NCBI GenBank assembly: GCA_002307135.1
Contig: DBTQ01000002.1
Location: forward strand, 65,055-129,054
Direction of reading: 5' to 3'
DNA: 64,000 nucleotides
Source: Bacteroidetes bacterium UBA1312
GTDB lineage: Bacteria > Bacteroidota > Bacteroidia > Chitinophagales > Chitinophagaceae
This document shows positions 34,456 to 43,505 of the stretch, piece by piece; positions within the stretch are counted from its first letter, which is position 1; every line of letters starts with the position of its first letter. The translations under genes were made by a program, and so were the position numbers. The notes beneath the pieces are model-generated. The model was not told the DNA's origin. It searched no databases and saw nothing but the letters and a program-made list of their open reading frames with translations.

Positions 34456-35610
34456 ATGAAAATAGCAATAATAGGCAGCGGTGCCATGGGTAGCGGTATC
34501 GCTCAGGTATTGGCAGTGGCAGACAATGAAGTATATCTCTACGATACGCAGGCAACAGCATTGGAACGTGCAAAAGAAAGTCTAAGGAGCACTTTCGAAA
34601 AATTAGTTGCAAAAGGGAAACTGGAAAAAGAGCAGGCAAATAATATATTTGACAATATTCATTTTGTAGCAACAATCGATGCGTTGTCCGATTGCGCATT
34701 GGTAATAGAAGCAATAGTAGAAGATTTAGCCATAAAACAACAAGTATTCCAAAATCTGGAAGCGGTAGTATCGTCCAACTGTGTTTTGGCGAGCAATACT
34801 TCTTCACTTTCCATTGCATCTATTGCATCTGCCTGCAAACGACCCGAAAGAGTAATTGGCATTCATTTCTTCAATCCTGCCCCACTTATGGCTTTGGTAG
34901 AAATTATTCCTGCTGTACAAACACGTAGCGGGCTTGCAGAGGAAGTAAAGACTTGGGCAACCAGTTGGGGCAAACTCCCTGTTATTACCAAAGACACACC
35001 CGGCTTTATTGTCAATCGTGTGGCACGTCCATTTTATAGCGAGGCCATTCGCATTTTAGAAGAAGGTATTGCCGATTGTGCAACAATAGATAAAGCAATG
35101 ACTGAAGTTGGGGGATTCAAAATGGGACCATTTACACTGATGGATTTTATTGGGCATGATGTCAATTACCGTGTTACAGAATCCGTGTTCCAATCTTTCT
35201 TTTACGACCCTCGCTTCAAGCCTTCTTTTACGCAAAAGCGTTTATTTGAAGCAGGTTATTATGGCAAAAAATCAGGGCGCGGATTTTATGATTACAGCGA
35301 AGGCGCTACAATGCAACAAGCCAAAGAAGATACGGAATTATACGAAATTATTTATGCACGTATATTAGCCATGCTCATCAATGAAGCTGCCGATGCACTG
35401 TTTCTCAATATTGCCACAAAAGAAGACTTGGACATTGCTATGACCAAAGGTGTCAATTACCCTAAAGGCCTCCTGTCTTGGGGCGATGAATGGGGCTGGA
35501 AAAACGTTATGGAAATGATGGATAGTATGTACGATTACTACCACGAAGACCGCTACCGCTGCAGCCCACTCATACGCAATTTGGTATTAGGCAAAAAGAG
35601 TGTTTATTAA
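34456..35610 (+). CDS. paaH: 3-hydroxyacyl-CoA dehydrogenase, probable PaaH
   Basis: 384 residues. The N-terminal NAD fold has GSGAMGSGIAQVLAVADN (GxGxxG). VASNTSSLSI and RVIGIHFFNPAPLMALVEII include the catalytic His-Glu segment, and KDTPGFIVNRVARPFYSEA is the conserved C-terminal-domain start. A second HADH_C-like stretch (MTKGVNYPKGLLSWGDEWG) is typical of the 3-hydroxyadipyl-CoA dehydrogenase type. It oxidises 3-hydroxyadipyl-CoA to 3-oxoadipyl-CoA. It is the last plus-strand gene before the inverted T9SS gene and is closed by a long hairpin. Confidence 0.92.
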   Translation: MKIAIIGSGAMGSGIAQVLAVADNEVYLYDTQATALERAKESLRSTFEKLVAKGKLEKEQANNIFDNIHFVATIDALSDCALVIEAIVEDLAIKQQVFQNLEAVVSSNCVLASNTSSLSIASIASACKRPERVIGIHFFNPAPLMALVEIIPAVQTRSGLAEEVKTWATSWGKLPVITKDTPGFIVNRVARPFYSEAIRILEEGIADCATIDKAMTEVGGFKMGPFTLMDFIGHDVNYRVTESVFQSFFYDPRFKPSFTQKRLFEAGYYGKKSGRGFYDYSEGATMQQAKEDTELYEIIYARILAMLINEAADALFLNIATKEDLDIAMTKGVNYPKGLLSWGDEWGWKNVMEMMDSMYDYYHEDRYRCSPLIRNLVLGKKSVY

Positions 35611-35637
35611 ACGCATTTTTATTTATTCCAAAAAAGG

Positions 35638-35691
35638 AATCCATAAAAAAAGGGACGAAGTTTTAAAACTTTGCCCCTTTTTTTATGGATT
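35638..35691. terminator. Long hairpin between paaH and a convergent T9SS gene
   Basis: AATCCATAAAAAAAGGG (35638-35654) pairs with CCCTTTTTTTATGGATT-type sequence ending at 35691, with a central AGTTTTAAAACT stem. GTTTATTAA/TTAATAAAC (35602-35610 and 35690-35698) extend it. It can terminate both transcripts. Confidence 0.75.
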
Positions 35692-35701
35692 AATAAACGC
35701 G

Positions 35702-38700
35702 TTATTGGGTAATTTTAGTTACTCTTTGTTGCTTTAATAGCAATGTACCATTACGGACAATAAATAAATAAACCCCATCCGGATATTTACTTAGATCTAT
35801 TTCCTTAGAGGATTCAATATTCAGAAGAGTTTTGCCAAGTATATCCTTTACCTCAACATTTAGTGCCACAGGAGTTGAAATATAGACTTTAGCATTAGTT
35901 GGATTCGGATAAATGTTTATTTGATCTGATGACACACTTAAATTCGACCCAATATTTAAACCACTTTCCAAAATATCAACTGGAACAGAGACGCCTTCGC
36001 ATCCATTTGAATCTTTAACACGAACTTGGTATGCACCGTTAAGTGTTAATTGCAAAGTATCGTTCGTCCTTCCAGACATTAAAACTCCATTACGCATCCA
36101 TTGATAACTTGGATACGATAGCGTGGTACTTAATACATAACCAGTACGCGTAATGACAGGAATTGGTGCCGGTAAAATGGTAACATTAACAGAGGAAGAA
36201 AGGCTTGTACATCCATTTGCGCTTCTTACTTGCACAGTATATATACCCGAATTATTCACGAGTTGTACACTATCTGTCCAAGCAACCACAGTAGTTCCTC
36301 CACGTAACCATTGATAACTATAACTACCGGAATTTGCCTGCAACAAAACTCCGACTCCCTCACATGCTGTAGTGGATCCACTCGGAATCGTTATGCTGGC
36401 AGGAGGATTCGGGTTCACAATAATTCTAATATTACGAGACATTGCCGGACACGGAGCCACACCATCAATCGCGGAAAGACTATAGACTCCGGATGTTGTG
36501 GCTGTATAACTATTACTTGTAGCACCTGATATGATTATATTGTTTTTTCTCCATTGGTATTTCACACCTGCTTTAGTTGCCAAACCCGACAATAAAACAG
36601 AAGATCCTTCACAAATAATACTATCAGTAGGTACAGAAAGTAATATTTTATAACCGGGGTCATTCACATCCAATTCTACCATATTAGAATAAGCAGGACA
36701 TGGAGACAATGGAGAGCGTACCCTCACAAAATAATGGCCGGGAGCTGTAGCACCAAAGTCGCTAAATTTCCAACCGGAAACTAAAGCACTATCTAATATC
36801 CAGTCGTAAATACCACCAGCAAAATTGGTAGCATTAAATTTAACCGTATCTCCTAAACAAAACATAATTGGAGAAGTGCTCGGAGCAATAGTTACAGGTG
36901 GATGTGGGGGAAGTTGCGGCAGTGAAAATGTAGAACTGAAACTTGTATCTCCTGTCTTTGTACACACAACAGCCACTCGGTATTCATAACCGGCCAATGT
37001 GTCTGCATTTAATATCGAATCATTAGCACCCAATACATTTTTCCAAACCAGAGAAACACTAATTGGCCTACGTTGCCATTGATAAACGATACCGGGAATA
37101 AAATTAGGTGTCGCACCTATATTACTCATCATTACCCTTGTGGCACTACAGACACCCGTACCGGAAGGCACAGAGCCTACTATATTTCCTCCTGCCGGAG
37201 GTCCGGAGCAAGGCCTTGCTTGTAGGTTAATATCGTCAAAACTTAAAAAGAATGGAACCGCGTTTGCATTACAATATATACCAAAATAGTACACACCCGA
37301 AATTGGTACTTTAAAGGTATCTATATACTGTACATAGGTAGTATTTTTAGGATTTGTAATTGCTTTCAAAGAGGCCGTCATAGACGTTGCTATGGGCGCA
37401 GTACCAATAGCCGCGCTTAACGTATTCCATCCTGAAAGCCCATCAGTAATATACCAAAATGACAAAATATACTGTTGTCCACCAATAAAATTAATAGGTG
37501 GGGAAAATAGATAATCATTACTACTCCAATGAAAACATGCATATTTAGAACCTCCCAATGTATGGTTCTGTCTATTGTTTGCCATTGGAGCCCTAAATGT
37601 TTGAACAAAAGGATTAATGCTGGTGGCACTCATACATTGAGGCAATTCATTATCTGCCGATATGGATTCAAAATCTTGAATATAGGGCACATCATAAGCG
37701 CCTGCATTTACTAATATTGGTGATGACACCGCACTATCTCCAGTAAAGGCACATCTCACTATACACCTAAAATAGGTATTTTTAGTAATTATCCCTGTAG
37801 TAAACGGCACTAATGTTCCTCCAAAACTTGGTCTAGTTGCATCGCTACCCCAAGTTCCTCCGGAAGTTGAATCTTGCCATTGATAAGCATAACCCAATGC
37901 AGATGGCAATGATGGTAAATCTAATGTTGTGACACCTGTGCCACAAACCCTAGTAGGCGATGCACTTGTAGCTCCTATTGCAGGTGCCCCGCTACAAGGA
38001 AGCACTTCTTGCAATCCTATATCATCAATATTTAAAAACCAAGGCACGAAATTAGAATTGCACTTAATACCAAAATACCTAACTCCCGAAGTGAGTATAG
38101 TAAATCGGACTTTATATTTTTTGTAGGTAGTATTTACAATATTTGTGATCACACCTAATGTTGTAGTCATACCTGATGCTGAAGGGACTGTACCATAGCG
38201 CATAGTAAGCGAATCAAATCCCGTTAATCCATCAGCATCATACCAGAAAGAAAACTCATAGGTTTTGCCGGCAGTAAGTACAATACCTGGAGTAAAAATA
38301 TAGTCATTACAACCAAATTCAAATGAAGCATATTTGCTACCTCCGGGAGTATGATTATCCCTATTATGCGTATTAGGACCAATATTAGTAAACACAAGAC
38401 TTCCTAAACTGGTCGCAGTCATACAATTTGGCAATTGATTTGCTACTGTTATACTCTCAAAGTTTTCAAAATATGGTGGTGCAAGCGCACATTTTACGCT
38501 TACCAAAACAGATGTTGACGAATCAGAAAGTCCTGCAGGTACACATATTGTCCTACGGCGGTAATAAATATTAGAACATGCAGGAAGGCTTGACGTATAA
38601 CTTGAAGCGGTCGCTCCAGCAATTGGAGACCAAGGTCCAGTTGCACTAAGCGCCGAAGAATCCCACGCATAAGCAATACCGGTAGCTACTGTAGATCCTG

Positions 38701-39508
38701 TAACACTAAGAGTTGTAGTGGTAAATGGGCATACAGCCGTTGCTCCAGCCGAACTGGCAACGATTCCTCCTGCCGGTTTACCTGAACATGGAGGAGGAGG
38801 TGACCAAATATATGTTTGACCAAATACCGGAGCTACAGTTGATGATAATGTCATAGTAGCAGAGTTTACAAGTCCAGCCACAGAAGCTGTCCAACTGGTA
38901 GTACTAGATCGATTATTAAAATCAGTTAAACTACCCCTAAGCCCAACCTGCGCTGTGGTTGAAGCAGTTGCACTCATCTTGTAAACAACCATAATTACAT
39001 TTGTAGTGGTATTTAAACGAATCTGGAAGGTGACTGTTTGTGAAGTAGATAAAAAACTGGCCAAATTAGTCCACTGAAAAATTACTTCCGAACCAATCGT
39101 CTGTGTGCGCAGTTCAGATGTAGCACTTTTACCACCCAAGTCTTTGCTGTACCCGGCAATGCCGGACTTTGCAGTGGCATCGGTAGAAGAAAGATATGAA
39201 CGGACACTGGTCGTAGGACTCGTCGTCCCAAATTGTATATATCCATTTTCATCTACATATACTTGCGTATAAGCAGTTCCCAAATAAGTAAAAGATGGAA
39301 TAGTCACGGAGAACATCGCATCATCCATTCCTGTACCAGAAGAAAGTACCGTGCCCCCAGTAATTGGCGTGTAAGTACCTGAAGAAGTAGTAAATACATA
39401 CGTAGCGGCAGTCTGCCCATAACTATTGACGACAACACTTACAAACATTAGACATAAAAAGAAATGGAGAATAGCGCTATTTACCTTTGTAGAATTATTC
39501 TTTTTCAT
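35702..39508 (-). CDS. Large T9SS type A sorting-domain adhesin-like protein
   Basis: 1268 residues from ATG 39508 (signal peptide MKKNNSTKVNSAILHFFLCL, cleavage near SYGQ). An N-terminal beta domain (about residues 45-235) is followed by Ig-like modules. Two related modules of about 175 residues come next, with NFESITVANQLPNCM / DFESISADNELPQCM, NDYIFTPGI / NDYLFSPPI, and FLNIDDI / FLSFDDI. They look like the cleaved-adhesin or MAM-type jelly-roll. Several Ig-like modules follow (CLGDTVKFNATNF, CEGSSVLLSGLA, CEGVGVLLQANSG). It ends with a type A sorting domain (INIYPNPTNAKVYIS, YPDGVYLFIVRNG). An upstream TTG at 39532 adds eight residues and is less likely. It interrupts the paa locus on the opposite strand. 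No enzymatic motif is seen. Confidence 0.85.
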   Translation of the reverse strand: MKKNNSTKVNSAILHFFLCLMFVSVVVNSYGQTAATYVFTTSSGTYTPITGGTVLSSGTGMDDAMFSVTIPSFTYLGTAYTQVYVDENGYIQFGTTSPTTSVRSYLSSTDATAKSGIAGYSKDLGGKSATSELRTQTIGSEVIFQWTNLASFLSTSQTVTFQIRLNTTTNVIMVVYKMSATASTTAQVGLRGSLTDFNNRSSTTSWTASVAGLVNSATMTLSSTVAPVFGQTYIWSPPPPCSGKPAGGIVASSAGATAVCPFTTTTLSVTGSTVATGIAYAWDSSALSATGPWSPIAGATASSYTSSLPACSNIYYRRRTICVPAGLSDSSTSVLVSVKCALAPPYFENFESITVANQLPNCMTATSLGSLVFTNIGPNTHNRDNHTPGGSKYASFEFGCNDYIFTPGIVLTAGKTYEFSFWYDADGLTGFDSLTMRYGTVPSASGMTTTLGVITNIVNTTYKKYKVRFTILTSGVRYFGIKCNSNFVPWFLNIDDIGLQEVLPCSGAPAIGATSASPTRVCGTGVTTLDLPSLPSALGYAYQWQDSTSGGTWGSDATRPSFGGTLVPFTTGIITKNTYFRCIVRCAFTGDSAVSSPILVNAGAYDVPYIQDFESISADNELPQCMSATSINPFVQTFRAPMANNRQNHTLGGSKYACFHWSSNDYLFSPPINFIGGQQYILSFWYITDGLSGWNTLSAAIGTAPIATSMTASLKAITNPKNTTYVQYIDTFKVPISGVYYFGIYCNANAVPFFLSFDDINLQARPCSGPPAGGNIVGSVPSGTGVCSATRVMMSNIGATPNFIPGIVYQWQRRPISVSLVWKNVLGANDSILNADTLAGYEYRVAVVCTKTGDTSFSSTFSLPQLPPHPPVTIAPSTSPIMFCLGDTVKFNATNFAGGIYDWILDSALVSGWKFSDFGATAPGHYFVRVRSPLSPCPAYSNMVELDVNDPGYKILLSVPTDSIICEGSSVLLSGLATKAGVKYQWRKNNIIISGATSNSYTATTSGVYSLSAIDGVAPCPAMSRNIRIIVNPNPPASITIPSGSTTACEGVGVLLQANSGSYSYQWLRGGTTVVAWTDSVQLVNNSGIYTVQVRSANGCTSLSSSVNVTILPAPIPVITRTGYVLSTTLSYPSYQWMRNGVLMSGRTNDTLQLTLNGAYQVRVKDSNGCEGVSVPVDILESGLNIGSNLSVSSDQINIYPNPTNAKVYISTPVALNVEVKDILGKTLLNIESSKEIDLSKYPDGVYLFIVRNGTLLLKQQRVTKITQ

Positions 39509-39565
39509 AAAAAACATTTTGAGTGTAAACAATATTATGAATATGTTATTAAACTGTTACCTTAT

Positions 39566-39573
39566 CAAAGTTA
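39566..39573 (-). promoter_or_regulatory. -7 box TAACTTTG upstream of the adhesin-like gene
   Basis: Exact TAnnTTTG match on the reverse strand, 57 bases before the ATG at 39508. No -33 box at usual spacing. Confidence 0.4.
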
Positions 39574-39756
39574 GATTATTTTTCATAAATTAATATATTT
39601 TTCAACCAAAGGCTAGAGATTTATTAAAATGACGGTAGAACAGTCTTCCAACCATAGTCCCATTGATTCCTCACCATTTAAAAAAATTGCAAAGTGACAA
39701 TATGAGCAAGTCGTTGACGACTTAAAATCCCTCAATAGTAAGTTATCAATATAACT

Positions 39757-39764
39757 TAATTTTG
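39757..39764 (+). promoter_or_regulatory. -7 box TAATTTTG upstream of the thiolase gene
   Basis: Exact TAnnTTTG match, 34 bases before the ATG. Two short inverted repeats lie just upstream (39708-39723 and 39740-39757), but neither matches the PaaR-like palindrome. Confidence 0.4.
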
Positions 39765-39798
39765 GGTTCTTTTTTAAGAAGTTCAATACAAATAAAAT

Positions 39799-41004
39799 AT
39801 GAAGAACGCATTTATAATAGACGGTGTACGTACTGCAATTGGAAGTTTAAAAGGATCATTAGCGTCTGTACGCACAGATGATATGGCAGCATTGGTGATC
39901 AAAGAATTGATGCAACGAAATCCCAATATAAACCCTGCTGCAATCGGCGATGTATTATTTGGTTGCGCCAATCAAGCGGGCGAAGACAACAGGAATGTGG
40001 CACGAATGGCCTTATTACTGGCAGGTTTACCTTATACCGTTCCGGGTGAAACCGTAAACAGATTATGCGCTTCGGGCTTATCCGCATCAATAGCAGCAGC
40101 CCGGGCAATACAAGTGGGTGATGCAGACCTGATGATAGCAGGTGGTGTGGAAAATATGACCCGCGGTCCTTGGGTAATTTCCAAAACAAGTACCCCTTTT
40201 GGTAGTGATGCCCAAATGTTCGATTCTACATTTGGCTGGCGTTTTATTAATCCCCAAATGAAAGAAATGTATGGCGTGGATGCTATGGGAGACACTGCTG
40301 AAAATTTGGCTCAACGTGATAACATTAGCAGAGCCGATCAGGATGCCTTTGCATTGCACTCGCAGCAAAAAGCTGCCAAAGCACAGCAAAGTGGACGTTT
40401 AGCCAAAGAAATAGTTCCCGTTATTATTCCCCGTAAAAAAGGAGAGCCTATTATTTTCAACCAGGACGAATTTGCAAAACCGGACAGTACTCAGGAAGGC
40501 TTAAGCAAATTACGCCCCGCATTCAATAAAGATGGAACAGTAACTGCCGGCAATGCGGCTGGGCTCAATGATGGTGCTGCGGCATTATTGCTCGCTTCAG
40601 AAAATGCAGTCGCCCAATATGGTCTAAAACCTTTGGCAAGAATAGTAAGTAGTGGTGTTGCAGGAGTTGAGCCCCGCATTATGGGTATTGGTCCGGTACC
40701 AGCTTCTGAAATTGCACTCAAAAAAGCCGGACTAAGTTTAAAAGACATCGACATCATTGAACTCAACGAAGCATTTGCAGCACAAAGTTTAGCCGTCATT
40801 CGTGCATTTGGACTACAAGACAACGACCCACGTATTAACCCCAATGGTGGTGCTATAGCGCTCGGACACCCACTGGGGATGAGTGGTGCACGGATCCTTA
40901 ATTCTGCCGCACTGGAACTTCATATACAAAACAAACGTTATGCACTTGTTACCATGTGTATTGGTGTAGGGCAAGGTTATGCTGTAGTTATCGAACGAGC
41001 TTAG
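39799..41004 (+). CDS. paaJ: Acetyl-CoA acyltransferase, probable 3-oxoadipyl-CoA thiolase
   Basis: 401 residues. The nucleophile Cys is C90 in NRLCASGLSA. GGVENMTRGPWVISK and the C-terminal GGAIALGHPLGMSGAR (His) and MCIGVGQGYAVVIERA (second Cys) complete the thiolase active site. The sequence fits the PaaJ/PcaF group (GCANQAGEDNRNVARMALLL), which cleaves 3-oxoadipyl-CoA to succinyl-CoA and acetyl-CoA. It probably serves the paa pathway although a T9SS gene separates it from paaH. General beta-oxidation thiolase activity cannot be excluded. Confidence 0.88.
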   Translation: MKNAFIIDGVRTAIGSLKGSLASVRTDDMAALVIKELMQRNPNINPAAIGDVLFGCANQAGEDNRNVARMALLLAGLPYTVPGETVNRLCASGLSASIAAARAIQVGDADLMIAGGVENMTRGPWVISKTSTPFGSDAQMFDSTFGWRFINPQMKEMYGVDAMGDTAENLAQRDNISRADQDAFALHSQQKAAKAQQSGRLAKEIVPVIIPRKKGEPIIFNQDEFAKPDSTQEGLSKLRPAFNKDGTVTAGNAAGLNDGAAALLLASENAVAQYGLKPLARIVSSGVAGVEPRIMGIGPVPASEIALKKAGLSLKDIDIIELNEAFAAQSLAVIRAFGLQDNDPRINPNGGAIALGHPLGMSGARILNSAALELHIQNKRYALVTMCIGVGQGYAVVIERA

Positions 41005-41023
41005 CAGTAAGGTTCAACCAAGA

Positions 41024-41314
41024 TTACTTTTTCTTTATAGAACCGTCATAAAACTCAGGATCCTTTTTGCTGACCCATTTTATGAATTTGGCAATTTCAT
41101 CATGCTCTTGCAAGCGTTCTACTGTATTATAGTAATTTTTGAGTTCCGTTTCAGTAAATACGGCATGAACTTTGGTCTGACAGATCTTATGCAAAAGTAT
41201 AGTAGGCGTATCCCTGCCACCTTTACTAAGCGGTAATAAATGATGCCGACTTGTAGGCTCCGCCAATACCCGGTTACAAAGTGGGCAAATATTTTCTGTT
41301 GCTATTTCAGACAT
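41024..41314 (-). CDS. HNH endonuclease family protein
   Basis: 96 residues from ATG 41314. A zinc pair CPLCNR and the core RHHLLPLSKGGRDTPT with a later LHKICQTKVHAVFTETEL form an HNH-like beta-beta-alpha fold (H-H, N-like T, H). Such short lone HNH proteins are common in Bacteroidetes chromosomes and of unknown biological role. An ATG at 41350 adds 12 residues without similarity. It is convergent with the thiolase (19 bases). Confidence 0.75.
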   Translation of the reverse strand: MSEIATENICPLCNRVLAEPTSRHHLLPLSKGGRDTPTILLHKICQTKVHAVFTETELKNYYNTVERLQEHDEIAKFIKWVSKKDPEFYDGSIKKK

Positions 41315-41452
41315 AGACTTGTTTGCATTTAGGTGGCTAAAGATAAGCAATCAAGTATTTCGTCGCTGTACTAAATTCGAAATACATATTTAGAAACAGA
41401 ATTAAGCATTTGTCATTTTGGAGTTATCTTCGCAACAAGAATAGTAAAGGGC

Positions 41453-42229
41453 ATGATAGAGATAAAAAATATCAGCAAAAGCTTTGGAGATAAAAAAGTA
41501 TTGGAAGATGTAAGCGCAATAATGTTGCCGGGCAAAACCAATCTCATCATAGGCACCAGTGGCAGTGGCAAAACAGTACTCATGAAAATAATGGTCGGAC
41601 TCATGCATCCGGATGGAGGGAATATACTGTATGAAGGCCAAGACATTACAAACATGAATTCCAAGGAGTTGAAAGGCATCAGAACACAAATCGGGATGTT
41701 ATTTCAAGGGTCTGCATTATTTGACAGTCAAACAGTGGAACAGAATATCATGTTCCCATTGGATATGTTTACCAACAAAACGCGCAAAGAAAAATTAATG
41801 CGGGCTAATGAAGTTTTAGCTCGTGTTAATTTGACAGATGCAAATAAAAAATTTCCTTCCGAAATCAGCGGGGGAATGAAAAAAAGAGTAGCTCTGGCAA
41901 GAGCAATTGTACTCAATCCCAAATATCTTTTTTGCGATGAACCCAACTCAGGGCTTGATCCAAAAACCTCTATTGTTATTGACCAACTGATTCACGAAAT
42001 AACATTGGAATACAATATCACTACTGTAATCAACACCCACGATATGAATACAGTAATGGAACGTGGAGACCACATAGTGTATATGTACGACGGCTATAAG
42101 AAATGGGAAGGTTCAAACAAAGAAATCATTTTCAGCAATGATGAACAATTGAACAATTTTATTTTTGCCTCAGGATTTTTGAAACGTGCAAAAGAAATGA
42201 TGATGCTCGAAGAGAAAGAAAAGCAATAG
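41453..42229 (+). CDS. ABC transporter ATPase, MlaF/Mkl type
   Basis: 258 residues. Walker A GTSGSGKTVLMK, Q-loop GMLFQGSALFDSQTVEQNIM, ABC signature EISGGMKKRVALARA and Walker B YLFCDEPNSGLDPKTS are intact. The FQGSALFDS...N..FPL pattern is typical of ATPases for phospholipid/sterol MCE transporters (MlaF). Such genes normally sit beside a MlaE permease and an MCE substrate protein, but neither is next to it here. It likely works with subunits encoded elsewhere, in lipid transport between the membranes. A GNAT gene follows after 38 bases. Confidence 0.85.
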   Translation: MIEIKNISKSFGDKKVLEDVSAIMLPGKTNLIIGTSGSGKTVLMKIMVGLMHPDGGNILYEGQDITNMNSKELKGIRTQIGMLFQGSALFDSQTVEQNIMFPLDMFTNKTRKEKLMRANEVLARVNLTDANKKFPSEISGGMKKRVALARAIVLNPKYLFCDEPNSGLDPKTSIVIDQLIHEITLEYNITTVINTHDMNTVMERGDHIVYMYDGYKKWEGSNKEIIFSNDEQLNNFIFASGFLKRAKEMMMLEEKEKQ

Positions 42230-42267
42230 CTGACACTTGATTTGCCAGCAATACCCTCCATATACAA

Positions 42268-42810
42268 ATGCCTAACGACAAAACATACCTGTTCCAATCG
42301 GAACGCTTAGGATTGCGGGAGTGGCAAATAACAGACATCCCTCAAATGGCTGCTATCAATGCAGACCCTGATGTAATGAACTTTTTCCCTAATACACAAA
42401 CACATCAACAAACAGTTGAATTTATAGAACGGATGCAAAAGCTATTTGCCCGTAAAGGTTTTTGCTATTTTGCAGTGGACACGCTGGGAAATGGAGCCTT
42501 TATTGGCTTTATCGGATGTTCAGAACAAACATTTGAATCCGATTTTACACCTTGTACAGATATTGGCTGGCGGTTGAGCAAACGGGTATGGGGCAATGGT
42601 TATGCTACCGAAGGAGCTATAAAGTGTCTCGACTATGCGTTTGGTCAATTAAAACAAAAGAAAATAAATGCCATAGCACCCAAGATAAATCTAAGATCAG
42701 AACAAGTAATGATAAAGATAGGGATGAAAAAAGTTGGTGATTTTAAACATCCATTATTAATCAATAATGAACGGCTGCAAGAATGTGTATTATATGAAAT
42801 CACACAGTAA
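42268..42810 (+). CDS. GNAT family N-acetyltransferase (RimJ/RimL-like)
   Basis: 180 residues. SERLGLREWQITDIPQMAAI near the start, FIGFIGCSEQTFESD, DIGWRLSKRVWGNGYATEGA (acetyl-CoA-binding loop RVWGNGYATE) and the C-terminal MKKVGDFKHPLL are the hallmark of the GNAT_3 (RimL-like) subfamily. It transfers acetyl from acetyl-CoA to an amine; the acceptor is unknown. It is followed by a 10-bp-stem terminator. Confidence 0.85.
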   Translation: MPNDKTYLFQSERLGLREWQITDIPQMAAINADPDVMNFFPNTQTHQQTVEFIERMQKLFARKGFCYFAVDTLGNGAFIGFIGCSEQTFESDFTPCTDIGWRLSKRVWGNGYATEGAIKCLDYAFGQLKQKKINAIAPKINLRSEQVMIKIGMKKVGDFKHPLLINNERLQECVLYEITQ

Positions 42811-42818
42811 AAATATAA

Positions 42819-42850
42819 GCCAACAGAAAATTCTGTTGGCCGTCTTTATT
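42819..42850 (+). terminator. Terminator after the GNAT gene
   Basis: GCCAACAGAA (42819-42828) pairs with TTCTGTTGGC (42831-42840) and is followed by a T-rich stretch. It may also serve the opposite strand. Confidence 0.65.
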
Positions 42851-42903
42851 ATATCAAGTTAAGAGTGCTAAATAAAATACCTAATTAGAATAGAAAAATC
42901 ATA

Positions 42904-43485
42904 CTAATTCAGTGCCGGTATCGCGTTCCTTTTAAGACTATCCGTCCAGGCTTTCAGTGAATCAAACTGTTGATCTATCAAATCGTGTGGCAACTCCACT
43001 GGTGCTTTAGTCGTGCTCAAAAAAACTGTCTGCATCGACATTTTTTTGCCGAACATCATATCGCTCAGATTATTGCCGACCATCACACTCTTCCTGAAAT
43101 CTAATTGTTTAAAATCTTCTTTAGCCTGTAATGCCATCCCTGTGTTGGGCTTGCGGTTATTGTCGTCATTATTGATACTTGTACAAGCATAGATGCGATC
43201 AATACGTCCTCCATTTTCTTCTATAGCATGTACCATATTGGTATGGATATTTTTGAGTGCGTTCATCGTCATAATACCGCGGCCAACGCCGCGTTGGTTA
43301 GTTACGACAATTATATGCCCAAAAAGCTTTCCCAATGTATTGATCGCCGCCAAAGTACCTTCATAAAACTTAAACTCATTCCAATCTGTCACATAAGTAC
43401 CTTCCAACTCTTCATTAATCACACCATCTCTATCGAGAAATAAAGTCCAATCGCGATTATAGCTTTCCTTTTCGTTTGTTATCAT
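42904..43485 (-). CDS. HAD-IIIA phosphatase, GmhB-like (heptose bisphosphate phosphatase)
   Basis: 193 residues. Motif I is LFLDRDGVINEE, motif II IVVTNQRGVGRG, and motif III the lysine near RKPNTGM. Motif IV is MVGNNLSDMMFG, where the usual first Asp is Asn and the second Asp is kept. Between II and III the region YACTSINNDDNN has one Cys only and lacks the full zinc-binding loop of E. coli GmhB. The neighbour is gmhA, so a role in ADP-heptose synthesis for LPS is likely. Substrate (1,7-bisphosphate) is inferred from context. Confidence 0.8.
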   Translation of the reverse strand: MITNEKESYNRDWTLFLDRDGVINEELEGTYVTDWNEFKFYEGTLAAINTLGKLFGHIIVVTNQRGVGRGIMTMNALKNIHTNMVHAIEENGGRIDRIYACTSINNDDNNRKPNTGMALQAKEDFKQLDFRKSVMVGNNLSDMMFGKKMSMQTVFLSTTKAPVELPHDLIDQQFDSLKAWTDSLKRNAIPALN

Positions 43486-43505
43486 GAATACCTAAATACA
43501 GTTGT

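Noticed and set aside
34391..34819. 142-codon minus-strand frame across paaD and paaH
   Set aside because: Leucine-rich shadow of two well-supported genes on the other strand.
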